Shown: positions 35,475 to 46,335 of the stretch, piece after piece | Layout: each line of letters begins with the position of its first letter | How positions within the stretch are numbered: position 1 is the stretch's first letter | DNA from: Zobellia uliginosa | GTDB taxonomy: Bacteria; Bacteroidota; Bacteroidia; Flavobacteriales; Flavobacteriaceae | Length of the DNA: 64,000 nucleotides | Assembly (NCBI RefSeq): GCF_018860745.1 | Contig: NZ_JAHKPY010000003.1 | Span: forward strand, 818,062-882,061 | Direction: 5' to 3' | Program-made: the position numbers and the translations under genes | The notes under the pieces: generated by a model | The model's input: only the letters and a program-made list of their open reading frames with translations | The model's database searches: none | Told to the model about the DNA's origin: nothing

Positions 35475-35899
35475 GAGTCTTTAAGGTTAGTTCAGATACG
35501 AATGTTCATTACATTGAACAGCACAAAATACGTTAAAAAAAACAATTGTAAAATATACACGTTTTAATTTATAAAAGTTTGAAATCACTTTAAGCATTGT
35601 CATGCATTGGTGAAACAGGTATTTTATCGGATGCTAACCGTAAACATTCGGTTTCTGAGTGCATAGCTAAGAAGAATGGGTGTGGTTATTTAAGGTAAAT
35701 CAAATACTTATAGCATATAACATCTTTTTTTTTATCCGTTAAAAGGTATTAAATGTTCGTTAAAAGGCTGTTTACCACAAAACTCCCTTAGTAGCCAACA
35801 TAGAGTGTGGGATCCTAGTATAAACTTTTAAATTTGGTTGTTAACCACCAAAGCTACAATTGACTATTAGCTACAAAATAAGGGGTAATACCAAAGTAT
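35475..35899. promoter_or_regulatory. Upstream region of the 1819-residue protein gene with paired direct repeat
   Basis: No gene is seen in 425 bp. CGTTAAAAGG occurs at 35737-35746 and 35758-35767, 21 bp apart (two helical turns). This is the geometry of LytTR or other dimeric activator sites. TAAATTTG (35829-35836) matches the -7 element exactly but has no TTG at the right distance, which suits an activator-dependent promoter. Confidence 0.45.
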
Positions 35900-38800
35900 A
35901 TGTATTATAGCGTAAAAGAATATTTAAAAAAGACAGCTTTTATAGGGGTCTTCCTGCTTTCCTTTTTTAGTTATTCGCAGTCCTTTTTGATTTCCTTTCC
36001 AGAGGCACCGGAAAATGCTACGGTGTGTAATCAGGCAAGTCTTTTGACGGTAAAAATGAACGTGATCGAAGCCTCCGCAACAGGCGCAACAGTTACCATA
36101 GATTTGGCCGATGGTATGCAATATGAAGTTGGGTCGGTTTTAAAAATAGGAGGAACAAGTAGCTTAACCATTTCAGATAATGGAGGGACTGCAAATCAAC
36201 CTATTTTTACTATAGGACCAACCAACTTGGCCGTTGGTAATTTTATTGAATTTACTATCCTGAGAAAAGCTTATTGTGATGCTTATTCCAATGTACTTAA
36301 CGGTAATGTTTTTGTAGATAAGGTAATTGGTGACATAAATGGTTCCGTATCCGATGAGGAAACAACGCCTTATACCATTAATTACCCTTCGCTAACATTC
36401 GTTCAGCCCCAAACATTAAATGATGCGCTGATCAATGATGTTCGTAGTAGAACTTTTAGTATAACCAATGGTGCAGATGGTTGCGCCAATGCCGTACATT
36501 TTACCATTGATTATAACGGTACTGGAATTGAGCAACAAAATCTAACATTGGGCGGAAACGTTATAAGTCCATCCTCGGTGGTAGGCTCTGTTTATAACTA
36601 CAGTATTTCAGGTACGGATCTTACGGCTGATGGCCAGTTGTGCAATGGGGAAACATTGACTTTTACTGAAACTATTGAAATTAAAACGTGTAGTCCTGTT
36701 ACGGATTATCAAACTGGTTGGGGCTGTAATTCGGATCCTGTAGATTGGTGTACAACAGTTAGCGGTACAGGGGGAATAAACATGGCAACGGGGACACCTG
36801 ATTTTCAATCCAATAGAAATACAAAAATTGGTTATGTGGATATGTGTACGCCTTTTAAAGTAGAGGCGGAATATGTAAATGCAGGTACGGGAGATTCAAA
36901 TGCCGCTACCATGTACAACTTAAAACTATTAAAAGGAAGAGGTACGGGCAGCTTATCCTTAACACCGTTGAGTACCATATATTCAATTTCCAATGCTACA
37001 TTAAATTCGCAAAGTGTACCGTGGGTGTATGTAGGTAGAAAATTAACTGTAGACTTAGAGGATTATTTTACCACCGATCCAGACGGTGCCGGTGTGGGTC
37101 TAGATGACATTGATGGGGATGGTTTTTATGATGATTTACCAAAAGATTCTAAAGTTTCTATTGTGGTAGATGTAGCCATTAATTGTTCCCCTACCTGTGG
37201 AGTAAGCACGGTAATGGATAATTTTGCTGGATCAGTAATATATAGTACTATGTGCGATGAGACAGAGGTTTCATCACAACGTTTATATGCCCAAGGGTCC
37301 TCTTTGGCATATACACAATCTGCCTTTGTAACTACAGGTTACATTCCTGCAAACATTGATAATAACGTTCCTTTTAGAACCAGATTAAGTATTGGGTATT
37401 ATAGACAGAAAGATGATTTTGACGATGCCAGTTCCAGATATGTATATGAGCTTACACTACCTCCTGGTGTTTCGGTATCTGGAACGGGTAACGTAGAATG
37501 GTTGTATGGCGAATTTCCAGGTTCGGGTAGTCCCGTTTCTTCTAGTTATACGCAATCAGGGAATATAGTCACTATAACATCACCCAACAATAATATTGGC
37601 TTTGCTTTAATTGATTTGGTTTATGATTGTAGTGCGGGTTCCGATCTTTCTTTGAGCTATAAATTCAAAAAAATAAACAATCCGGCTACAGGCTGTTCTT
37701 GTAAAGGAGAGCTTGCTTGCGGCACCCTGACCACCAACGCCAGTTGTCCTAGCACCTGTGTCATAGGGCCAACTAGCGGTATACCCATTGTAAGACGTGC
37801 CGATAATTCTTTAGGTTGGACCAATAGTTCCATGTCTACCAAGCAAGTAGCCGCCAATATAAGTGCATACGACTTATCCAAGGCATTATATTTAGATGAA
37901 ATAGAACTACATGGCAACGCAATACAAAATGGGCCTTCTGCTACTTTAGGGGCCCGTTTGGTTTTAGATAAAATAAATGCCTCTACAAATAAAATAACGC
38001 CTTTAGAGGTAGATGTAACGATAAAAAGAAATGGTACCACGGTTTCTAACGGAACTCTTACCAATTTCTCTATGGCCAACTCAACTACCGCGGACCAAAT
38101 AATAGATTGGAACTTAAGTGCCTTAATTCCTACTGGCGGATTATTGAATGGTGATGAAATAGAGACTATCTCCAGGTATCAAGTTACTTCTAATAGTATG
38201 ACACAACATGATGTGCAATCTGGTGGACAATGGTATTTTTATAATACGGATGGCGTAACAGGCGATCAATTGTATTGTAATTTTTTTACCCCGGAAATGT
38301 ATTTGGTAGGTACCCGGAGTTTAATAGGTACAAACACTTATTCTACCTACGGTTGTGATATAAGCTCCTTAGGCGGAAGCACTAATTATTTGGCGCGAAG
38401 ATTTGATACGGCAGGGTTTTATTACCAATCCGAATATAGACCTGTAATGTACGTGGAATCCATAGAAGCCGTAATTCCACCTGGATACGAGTTGATAGAG
38501 GCAACCATTAGTGGCGGTGGGGTGTTAACTGCCAATACAGTTTCGGGCAATACGTATACGTTCGATAACCCCGGAGATTGGCCGGGAGTTGGCTTAACGG
38601 TTACCAATGCCTACGGAAGACTTTATCCTTTTAAAGTAAGGGCTACCTGTAATACCGAAAGAACAGAACCTATAAGGTTCAATTTCAAAATTAAAGATTA
38701 TTACTATCACTATGCAGATGATGATCCATCAAGTACCGAATATGAAATTATACAAACAAATGCCAGAACCATTACACATTATGAACACCCGGAAATAACA

Positions 38801-41359
38801 CTTACCAATCAAACAGGAGCAATCCAAGCCTCCGAACCTATTGAAAGTTGGGTGGTGCGCATGGCCAATTCAGGCTCCAAAACAGCGCCATACAATTGGT
38901 TTTCAATAGATGATGTTCCTAACGTACAGATTGAGAGGGTAGTGGATATGGCTACAGGTCTTGATGTAGCACCTACAGCATATCCCGGTGGAAATCTCTA
39001 TCAATTGGGAACTACAGGTTTAACAAGCAGTAGTTATAAGGATTATAGAGTGGAATTCTCATATGCCAGTTGTGTAGAGACTACCTTGAAAGTTTTGGGC
39101 GGATGGAACTGTAATGAATACCCAACAGATCCCAACGTAGAGACCTGTAGTAAGGAAGAGCTAGACCTTATTTTTACCCCGGCAAGTGGCGAAGTAGAAA
39201 TCATTTCTATTGAAGAGCCCAATACGGCAATAGATATTTGTACACCTCTGGATTACGCTTTTAATATAAATTCCGTTCAATCCGGTAATATAAAGGATGT
39301 GATGTTCACCATTATAGCTCCACAGGGAATGAATCCCGTTTCCGGGAGTTTTGAAGCTGAATATCCGGTAGGTTCAGGAAATTGGGAAGTGATTGGTGTA
39401 AGTTCAAACACAGGTTCCAATTATATATTCAATTTAACCCAGCATACCCAATTCCCTACTTTAGGATTGCCCGGAACTTTGAACGATGGCGGTAATGCCA
39501 ATAGCAGATTAATGGCTACACGTTTTAAAATGACATCTGATTGTAATTTTGTAGCGGGTTCGAACTTTCAGGTTTCCGCATCGGCAAATAATATATGTGG
39601 TACGCCGGCATTGGGTAACAGTTTAGAATCACAGACCGTATCTACCAACGTTTCTGGTGTAGCGGCAGATTATTCCGTAGTTACGGATGTAGACATAGTT
39701 TCCGGTAGTTTTGATAATTGTGGTACTCCTGTAGTCATGGAGAACACGCAAACTATTATTACCTCTGAACCTATTGGCTCTAATGGGTTTGTTGAAATAG
39801 AATTACCGGTAGGTTATTCCTATGCGGCCAACTCTTACACCTGTACCTCTAGTTTATGTGCCACTTTTGATAGCGTTAGTACAAATACAAACGGAAGGGA
39901 AGTTATAAAACTCACTATTCCGCCCGGAATGGTTTCTGGGGATTTCTTTGGTTATACCTATGAACTAACAGAAAACACATCTGGTTTTATTAGCTGTGGT
40001 AACAAAACAATAACTATCACATCTTTAGATGAAACCCAAAATATATCCTGCTCTACGGAGTCTGGCGGATTCTGTCCGGTACTTTCCGTACAAACAGGTG
40101 AATACGATTATAACTTTAGTGTGGACCGCGCAAGCTTACAAATCACGTCCACAGCTACAAATGCACAATTGTCGGGTACAAATGAATCTGTTGTTACTAC
40201 TTTTGATATTGAGAATACATCTGTATTTGATATTGCTGTAGGAACTACCGTTGAAGCTTTTTATGATGCGAACCAGAATGGCATTTATGATGCATCTGAA
40301 ACTATTTTAGACGATAAAACACTTACCGTAGGCATAACAGCGGGCAATACGCTATCAGAATCCCTTAGCTTTACTATTCCGGCTTCGCAGGTGTGTAATG
40401 TGGTATTGGCTGTACGAACCAGCGAAAACCGCTGTTTCTGTGCAGATGCCTATACATCTATGATGTCTCCCACATCCCTAACCGGTGCAGCTGGTACGGA
40501 CAAAGAAGTCTGTGAAATAACAAGTAGTGTTGCTATGGGTAATCCAAATGCTGCGTATACGTACCAATGGGCAGGTATATCGCCAGTGGAGACCGGATAT
40601 TTAGATAATTCGTTATCAGGAAGTCCTATTTTTGAATATAATGGTCCAAAATTAACAACACCCATAAATTTAGTATATACCGTAACCGTTACGAGACCAA
40701 ATGGTTGTAGAAGTACGGATACGATGACGGTAACTGTAAATCCGTCTCCGCAAGCGGCTGTAAATACTACTGATGCGAGTTGCGGATTAGATAATGGGAG
40801 TATTGAACTTGTATTTAGGGACTACCCCCAAGAAACTTGGATTGAATTTAGTTTGGATAATGGCAGTACCTACAGGTCTCAAATATCAGATGCCATGGGT
40901 AGCATTACCTATTCGGGTTTAGCTGCCGGAACTTATAGTTTATGGGCACGTTGGGGAGATAATTCTTGCCCGGTGAATTTAGGAAACCATACGATAAATA
41001 CCACACCACAAGTTAATTATACCACACAGCCAATAGACGAAATAATACTAGTAGGTCAAGATGCTATATTCTTTTCAAATATACAAAATGCCAATACTTA
41101 CCAATGGCAGGAAAGTACGGATAACGGAGCTACATTTAGTGCCATTACAGATGGATCGGAGTTTTCAGGAACACAGACCACTTCCTTGACTATATTAAAG
41201 CCAGGAATGGCTAAAACCAACAACCAATACCGTTTACTGGCTTCTAACTCCAATACGCCATTATGTGCGGCAATTTCTTCTAATACTGCGCTATTGACCA
41301 TAAAATTGCCCAATGTTATTACTAACAGAAGAATTACGCATAGGGTAAAAAAGCAATAA
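35900..41359 (+). CDS. Giant secreted surface protein with Ig/PKD-like C-terminal repeats
   Basis: The protein has 1819 residues. A signal peptide (about 1-27, ending SYSQS) precedes a long beta-rich region with many Cys (for example CNQAS, CSPTCGVS, CSCKGELACG) and DxDxDG-like calcium sites (DIDGDGFYDDLPKDSK, DANQNGIYDASE). The C-terminal 350 residues hold Ig/PKD-like units (YTYQWAGISP, YTVTVTRPNGC, YQWQESTDNGATF). The final 15 residues are basic (ITNRRITHRVKKQ) and do not match a type A or type B T9SS tail that I know. Such proteins act as adhesins or in gliding. The gene is monocistronic. Confidence 0.8.
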   Translation: MYYSVKEYLKKTAFIGVFLLSFFSYSQSFLISFPEAPENATVCNQASLLTVKMNVIEASATGATVTIDLADGMQYEVGSVLKIGGTSSLTISDNGGTANQPIFTIGPTNLAVGNFIEFTILRKAYCDAYSNVLNGNVFVDKVIGDINGSVSDEETTPYTINYPSLTFVQPQTLNDALINDVRSRTFSITNGADGCANAVHFTIDYNGTGIEQQNLTLGGNVISPSSVVGSVYNYSISGTDLTADGQLCNGETLTFTETIEIKTCSPVTDYQTGWGCNSDPVDWCTTVSGTGGINMATGTPDFQSNRNTKIGYVDMCTPFKVEAEYVNAGTGDSNAATMYNLKLLKGRGTGSLSLTPLSTIYSISNATLNSQSVPWVYVGRKLTVDLEDYFTTDPDGAGVGLDDIDGDGFYDDLPKDSKVSIVVDVAINCSPTCGVSTVMDNFAGSVIYSTMCDETEVSSQRLYAQGSSLAYTQSAFVTTGYIPANIDNNVPFRTRLSIGYYRQKDDFDDASSRYVYELTLPPGVSVSGTGNVEWLYGEFPGSGSPVSSSYTQSGNIVTITSPNNNIGFALIDLVYDCSAGSDLSLSYKFKKINNPATGCSCKGELACGTLTTNASCPSTCVIGPTSGIPIVRRADNSLGWTNSSMSTKQVAANISAYDLSKALYLDEIELHGNAIQNGPSATLGARLVLDKINASTNKITPLEVDVTIKRNGTTVSNGTLTNFSMANSTTADQIIDWNLSALIPTGGLLNGDEIETISRYQVTSNSMTQHDVQSGGQWYFYNTDGVTGDQLYCNFFTPEMYLVGTRSLIGTNTYSTYGCDISSLGGSTNYLARRFDTAGFYYQSEYRPVMYVESIEAVIPPGYELIEATISGGGVLTANTVSGNTYTFDNPGDWPGVGLTVTNAYGRLYPFKVRATCNTERTEPIRFNFKIKDYYYHYADDDPSSTEYEIIQTNARTITHYEHPEITLTNQTGAIQASEPIESWVVRMANSGSKTAPYNWFSIDDVPNVQIERVVDMATGLDVAPTAYPGGNLYQLGTTGLTSSSYKDYRVEFSYASCVETTLKVLGGWNCNEYPTDPNVETCSKEELDLIFTPASGEVEIISIEEPNTAIDICTPLDYAFNINSVQSGNIKDVMFTIIAPQGMNPVSGSFEAEYPVGSGNWEVIGVSSNTGSNYIFNLTQHTQFPTLGLPGTLNDGGNANSRLMATRFKMTSDCNFVAGSNFQVSASANNICGTPALGNSLESQTVSTNVSGVAADYSVVTDVDIVSGSFDNCGTPVVMENTQTIITSEPIGSNGFVEIELPVGYSYAANSYTCTSSLCATFDSVSTNTNGREVIKLTIPPGMVSGDFFGYTYELTENTSGFISCGNKTITITSLDETQNISCSTESGGFCPVLSVQTGEYDYNFSVDRASLQITSTATNAQLSGTNESVVTTFDIENTSVFDIAVGTTVEAFYDANQNGIYDASETILDDKTLTVGITAGNTLSESLSFTIPASQVCNVVLAVRTSENRCFCADAYTSMMSPTSLTGAAGTDKEVCEITSSVAMGNPNAAYTYQWAGISPVETGYLDNSLSGSPIFEYNGPKLTTPINLVYTVTVTRPNGCRSTDTMTVTVNPSPQAAVNTTDASCGLDNGSIELVFRDYPQETWIEFSLDNGSTYRSQISDAMGSITYSGLAAGTYSLWARWGDNSCPVNLGNHTINTTPQVNYTTQPIDEIILVGQDAIFFSNIQNANTYQWQESTDNGATFSAITDGSEFSGTQTTSLTILKPGMAKTNNQYRLLASNSNTPLCAAISSNTALLTIKLPNVITNRRITHRVKKQ

Positions 41360-41417
41360 TGTAATTATGGTATACAGCTAAACGATATTAGGGTTTTGTG
41401 CTATACACCATCTTATT

Positions 41418-43469
41418 TTATGAGCTAAAAGGAACCGTAAAGAAGATAGAGGTTCCCTTATGTAACTTACTTTCCGCCCAAATGGTACCACCATTGCTTT
41501 CTACCATTTCTTTACTTAGTGACAAACCTAAACCCGAACCTTTTTCATTATTGGTGCCATGGGAGGTTTTTGTATTGTTCTTATCAAAAAGATTTGATTG
41601 GTTTTCCTGCGCCATACCAACACCGTTGTCCTTAACTTCAATTCGATATTTACGGTTCATCTCTACCACATTAATATTCACTTCGCCATTTTCATTAGTG
41701 AACTTTACAGCGTTGCTTATTAAATTTCTTAGGACAATATCTATAAGATCGCGATCACTGAAACTTATGATGTTTTTAGGGATATTATTAAAAAGAGTTA
41801 TTGACTTTTTGTTTGCCAAGGGCTTCATTAGCTCAATATTTTCATTAACTAATACTCTTATATCTACATTACTTGGTTTAATTATAGTTCCGTTCAATTG
41901 TGTTTTGCCCCATACCAACAGATTGTTGAGCATATCGGAAATCCCTTTTATATTGTGGAGGGCCTTAGGTAGAACCATGTCTATTTGTTCTTTGGACAAA
42001 CCATTTTCAACATATAGATTCAGTAAGGAATGAAATGAGTTTATAGGACCTCTTAAATCATGTGCAATAACAGAGAACAGCTTGTCTTTAGTCTCGTTAG
42101 CCTCCTGTAGTTCCGCTTCACGTTTAATTAAATCTTCTTGTTTAATTTGTAATTGCTTATTGAGCTTCTTTTGAATTTTATGTGTTTTATATAAGGATAT
42201 TAGAAAAATTGCCAAAACCAACGATGCTGCAAATGCAGCAAAAATGTATAGCCTTTGTTTTGCTATAGCTGATTTGTTTTCCTCGATCAATAACTTTTTT
42301 TGATCTTCAAATTTTATTTCACTTCTAAGAACCCCCAATCCTTTTTGATAATTCTCGGCAGATGACTTTTTGAATAGTCTTAAATATTCGGTTAAGTACT
42401 CGTACGCTTTTAAGTGTTCTCCTTTTTCATGATAAATTTGAGACAACACAAAATTAGACTCCATGAGATCAGTAAATACTTTTAGTTCTTCGGATATTTT
42501 AAGGGCTTTTAGACCATAATCCTCTGCTCTGTCTAAGTTCGATAGCCCTAAAAAAGACCTTGCCATACCCATATAAGTTCTAGCATAACCAATATTCAAA
42601 TCAATTTCATCAAAAATTTTCAAAGCTTTCTCAAACCATTCTTGAGCTTCTTTATAATTATGCTGATTGAGAATAATACTTCCTTTTTCATGATAACTAT
42701 ATCCCAACCAATCAAAATGATCGGTTTCTTTAAAAATGTTTATACAATCATCTACATTTTTACTGGCCATAGCATACTTCTCTTGTTTATTATACATTAC
42801 AGCCATATTTAGCAATGTCTGGGCAAGAGCAATATCCAAATTGTTTTTTATACTAATTTGACGCGATTTTTCATTGAATAACAAAGCCGTGTCATAGTCT
42901 TTATTATCATCATACAATAAGGCAATATTATCATTAATTGCCCCCATCATGTAAACATCGTTAATTTTTTCAGCAATTGGCAACGCCTCTAGAAATTTGG
43001 TAAGAGCTATTCCGTTTTTCCCTTCTTGCCATAGCGCAAGTCCTATGAAATTTAAAGCATTGAGCTTCTCTTGTAACAAGTTGTGTGTATTTGCTATAGC
43101 AAGAGATTCTTTTAATTTTGAATTAGCTAAATCTAGATTTCCCCTATCCGTATAATAATTTCCTAAACCATTCAATGCACCACACTGTCCTTTAAAGTAG
43201 TTTAATCGCTTACTCAAATCATAAGCTTCATCTAGAAAAACTGTTGTACTATCGGGTTTGAATAAATAGGAGTCATTTCCTAGCCTAATAAGTAAGTCTA
43301 TATACTTTTCACTTTCTGCATTAAAGTCTTTAGATGCTTTCATTCGCTTAAGTTCGGCCAAGTCTTCTTTATACGTTTGCTCTGGAATAGTAGTATAAGA
43401 AGATGCATAGAATGCTATAATAAGCAGCATTATACAGCGTAACTCATAAAGTATGGAGTACTTCATCAA
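41418..43469 (-). CDS. TPR-containing sensor histidine kinase
   Basis: The protein has 683 residues. An N-terminal hydrophobic signal/anchor (11-27) is followed by about eight TPR units (80-370; examples ALNGLGNYYTDRGNLDLA, GYSYHEKGSIILNQHNYKEA), a membrane helix (408-427), a coiled coil, and a HisKA domain with FSVIAHDLRGP (His470). The HATPase_c domain has NLISNAVKFT (N box), DNGVGM and GSGLGLSL. The periplasmic TPR sensor layout is common in Bacteroidetes. No response-regulator gene adjoins it, so its partner is unknown. It is convergent with the giant surface protein gene. Confidence 0.93.
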   Translation of the reverse strand: MMKYSILYELRCIMLLIIAFYASSYTTIPEQTYKEDLAELKRMKASKDFNAESEKYIDLLIRLGNDSYLFKPDSTTVFLDEAYDLSKRLNYFKGQCGALNGLGNYYTDRGNLDLANSKLKESLAIANTHNLLQEKLNALNFIGLALWQEGKNGIALTKFLEALPIAEKINDVYMMGAINDNIALLYDDNKDYDTALLFNEKSRQISIKNNLDIALAQTLLNMAVMYNKQEKYAMASKNVDDCINIFKETDHFDWLGYSYHEKGSIILNQHNYKEAQEWFEKALKIFDEIDLNIGYARTYMGMARSFLGLSNLDRAEDYGLKALKISEELKVFTDLMESNFVLSQIYHEKGEHLKAYEYLTEYLRLFKKSSAENYQKGLGVLRSEIKFEDQKKLLIEENKSAIAKQRLYIFAAFAASLVLAIFLISLYKTHKIQKKLNKQLQIKQEDLIKREAELQEANETKDKLFSVIAHDLRGPINSFHSLLNLYVENGLSKEQIDMVLPKALHNIKGISDMLNNLLVWGKTQLNGTIIKPSNVDIRVLVNENIELMKPLANKKSITLFNNIPKNIISFSDRDLIDIVLRNLISNAVKFTNENGEVNINVVEMNRKYRIEVKDNGVGMAQENQSNLFDKNNTKTSHGTNNEKGSGLGLSLSKEMVESNGGTIWAESKLHKGTSIFFTVPFSS

Positions 43470-43949
43470 TAGATATTGAATTAAGCAGATTTTAGTGGTC
43501 TGTTTAATATTAAATTAATTATAGCATTAGACGAATAGAATATAATAGAAGGGTTTTGTCAACTTTCTATAATTTAAAAGCATTATTGATAAAACTGACT
43601 ATTAAAGTATTATTTTCCTTACATAACCGTAAATTAAGTAAAAAATGTAGCGAATAATAAAATATACTGTATTAATTGGATTATTCTATGAATGTGGTAA
43701 AAAGGAATGAAAAATATTGCAAATCCTAGTGGTTATCTTTAAATACTCTATAAAGTTGAATTATCTATTTGTTTCTAAAACCTTATTTTTTGATTGGGCA
43801 AGGAAACTATGTTATTGGCACTCCTTATTTGAGTGAAAATAAAAATAAACATGCGTAAATGTTTACAATGGCCAAAAAAAAACATTAATTACAAGATTGT
43901 TACCTTAATAGCCTAACTAATAATAGTTTAACAAGAATAAACCAACACT
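43470..43949. other. Intergenic region without recognised feature
   Basis: These 480 bp are very AT-rich and carry no credible open frame, tRNA or strong hairpin. They separate two divergent genes, so promoters for both must lie here, but I see no good TTG/TAnnTTTG pair. Confidence 0.5.
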
Positions 43950-45110
43950 ATGAAAACCAAGAAATCTGTATTAATTCTTTTTACATGTACGCTCTTTCAA
44001 ATCTGTTTAGCACAACAAATAGAAAATTACACGAAAGGGGAAATAGAAATTAAAGTCGCTTCTTTTGGATATGAAAACCCTTTAACGGTAGGCAAGGTTG
44101 CCGAAGATGGGAACATCCATTTTACTTGGCCAGAAATCAACCTTGATACCATAGAAAATAGCGATATGTACATGACATCAATTCAAGAAATGGCAGGAGG
44201 TTCTTTTTGTAAGGACCCTGATGCACTTTTCTCTAATGAAAATGCAAAATTGGTTAAAGTAGATTACATCGATGTTCATAAGTATGGTCAACGCGTAGGA
44301 ACCATAATACCTTCAACACAGAAGGATCAAAAGCATAGAAAGGATCAACTGGGAACGACCCTATATTGGGTATTTAGTGATTCAGAAACTAGTGCAAATA
44401 CAACTTGTGTAGAAAAAACGGAATGGGAGGGAGCCTACAGTTTTGATAAAATAACCACATATGACCTTCAGTTTTCAAAAGGATGGAATCTAGTGTCCAC
44501 TACTTTGGAAGAAATGGAAGAGTGGGATAATGGCACAGAAAAGGGCAGTTTGCCAAAAATCATAAAAATTAAATCTGTAGATAAAATTCCGGACAGTATA
44601 CATTGGTATCTAAACTACTGGGCAAATGATGAGCTATTGGAAAAAGAGCAGCAACTTATGATGCTTAAGCCAATTGCAAAGGAGAAATATGAAAATTGGT
44701 TACCCAAGAAGTTAGGAAATTTTAGAAGGACCAGCTATGAAATCGGTAAAGAACTGGAGCGTTTGCCAACAACTAACAATATAAATATGATTTTTGAAAA
44801 AGGACAGAAAACAATAGAACTTACCATTGTAGATTGTGCTGCTGATAAAAAAACTGCAAACATGTTTACTTTAATGGAGGACATGGCAAGTCGTGATTGG
44901 AGGGATAAAACAGAAACAGGGTATAAAAGTGCTGCTAAAATCGATGATACACGTGTAATGACCGAGTTTAACGAAAAGGAGACAAAAACAACTTTAAATT
45001 ATAATGCCAACGACCGTTTTTTGGTGGGGGCAGAAGCTATAGGTAGCACTCCTGAAGAACTCTGGGAATATTTAAAAACACTACAATTAGAAGTGCTATT
45101 GGAAGATTAA
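43950..45110 (+). CDS. Unknown secreted protein
   Basis: The protein has 386 residues. A signal peptide ends near residue 21 (FQICLAQQ). The mature part has mixed alpha/beta composition, three widely spaced Cys residues (GSFCKDP, TTCVEK, IVDCAAD) and WNLVSTTLEEMEEW in the middle. I do not recognise the family. It is monocistronic and convergent with an esterase gene, 11 bp between stops. Confidence 0.65.
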   Translation: MKTKKSVLILFTCTLFQICLAQQIENYTKGEIEIKVASFGYENPLTVGKVAEDGNIHFTWPEINLDTIENSDMYMTSIQEMAGGSFCKDPDALFSNENAKLVKVDYIDVHKYGQRVGTIIPSTQKDQKHRKDQLGTTLYWVFSDSETSANTTCVEKTEWEGAYSFDKITTYDLQFSKGWNLVSTTLEEMEEWDNGTEKGSLPKIIKIKSVDKIPDSIHWYLNYWANDELLEKEQQLMMLKPIAKEKYENWLPKKLGNFRRTSYEIGKELERLPTTNNINMIFEKGQKTIELTIVDCAADKKTANMFTLMEDMASRDWRDKTETGYKSAAKIDDTRVMTEFNEKETKTTLNYNANDRFLVGAEAIGSTPEELWEYLKTLQLEVLLED

Positions 45111-45121
45111 ACTTAGGTTTA

Positions 45122-45952
45122 CTAATTTTCAGTCCATAACCAACTTAAGGATTCAGCAAAAATTGCGCCGCCATGTTCTCCGTTGTGACCGCCATCACCA
45201 CCAACGAATTTATAGTCATAGTCTCTAAATTTTAAAGAAGATTGCATTTGTAAATTGCTTAACCACCAATTACCTTCATGATTATTCTGGTCATTGGTGC
45301 CGCTTTGTAGAAATACCTTAATGTCTCTTTTGGTTGATTTTCGTACCAAACCTGGATACCGGTGCCCACCCCTTAAATCCACAAAACTACCTACGTGGCT
45401 CATCACCTTATGAAAATAATCTGGTCGTTCCCAAGCTGCGGTAAAAGCACATATTCCACCAGATGATTGTCCGGCAATGGCTCTCATTTTCCGGTCTTGC
45501 GTTAGGTTATAGTCTTTTTCTATGTGAGGTATAAATTCCTCAATTAAAAATGTGGCATACCGGTTGTCCATAACATCATATTCAAAGCTACGATTTCTGT
45601 TTTTATAGGGTTGATCAGGAAAATTAGTATCATAATGCCCAGGATTCAAGAACAGTGCGATAATTACCGGTATTTCTTTAACATTGATAAGTGAATCCAA
45701 AATAGTAGGGGTTTTATAATAGCCGTCTTCTTTTACATAGGCATGACCATCTTGAAAAATCATTAATGCCGCGGGTTTTTTAGCATCGTATTGAGCAGGA
45801 ACATATATATAGTACTCACGATGGTTCTGGTAAAAATCACTTTTCCATTCGTGTTTGGTCACTGTTCCTTTTGGTATTTCTTTCTGACTAAAACTTAGAT
45901 TTACTACAAAAAGGAAAAAAACTGATACTACTATAGTTTGGTGTAATGGCAT
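45122..45952 (-). CDS. Secreted enterochelin-esterase-like alpha/beta hydrolase
   Basis: The protein has 276 residues. A signal peptide ends at about residue 22. YYIYVPAQYD and MIFQDGH are typical of the Fes/esterase D superfamily, and the nucleophile elbow is GQSSGG with Ser163 (161-166). A Trp/His-rich C-terminal stretch (GGDGGHNGEHGGAIF) holds the likely catalytic His. Substrates in this family range from siderophores to feruloyl or acetyl esters of polysaccharide. There is no siderophore gene nearby, so an ester-hydrolysis role on external substrates is as likely. Confidence 0.85.
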   Translation of the reverse strand: MPLHQTIVVSVFFLFVVNLSFSQKEIPKGTVTKHEWKSDFYQNHREYYIYVPAQYDAKKPAALMIFQDGHAYVKEDGYYKTPTILDSLINVKEIPVIIALFLNPGHYDTNFPDQPYKNRNRSFEYDVMDNRYATFLIEEFIPHIEKDYNLTQDRKMRAIAGQSSGGICAFTAAWERPDYFHKVMSHVGSFVDLRGGHRYPGLVRKSTKRDIKVFLQSGTNDQNNHEGNWWLSNLQMQSSLKFRDYDYKFVGGDGGHNGEHGGAIFAESLSWLWTEN

Positions 45953-46335
45953 TGGATACCTGTTTAAATTTCTATTCTTAAATAAACTTACAAGTTATAA
46001 TTATTTTTAATCTATAGAAATAGGGGAGATGCGTCCTCTTCAGATAAAAGAACAAAACTAGGTTGCTTTTTATCCTTAAACTGCTAATCCAATTATAATA
46101 ATAGCATTGAATAATGTTTTTTTTAGATGTGGAAGGTTGTCCATTACCAGGTAAGTCCCATTTTTCATTTCATCTGTTTTTAATAAAATAGCAATAGAGC
46201 AATTAACGTATAAAATATTAGCAATCATCATTCTAATAGTGCTAGTTAGTGTTTTTTATGTAAAAATTTGAACCAAGTAGCTATCAACCTTAAATTAGTC
46301 GCTATCTTAGGATGTAACGAATTTAATTTTACTAG
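45953..46335. promoter_or_regulatory. Upstream region of the amidoligase operon
   Basis: No gene is seen in 383 bp. A candidate promoter is TTG (46268-46270), 20 bp, TAAATTAG (46291-46298), one base off TAnnTTTG, giving a leader of about 30 nt before ATG 46336. The rest is AT-rich without clear structure. Confidence 0.4.

Noticed and set aside
41360-41417. Hairpin between the surface protein and kinase genes
   Set aside because: ATGGTATAC... and ...TATACACCAT pair only imperfectly and have no T run; not counted as a terminator.
41398-42033. Open frame of 211 codons on + strand
   Set aside because: It lies antisense to the histidine kinase catalytic domains, whose motifs are complete on the - strand.
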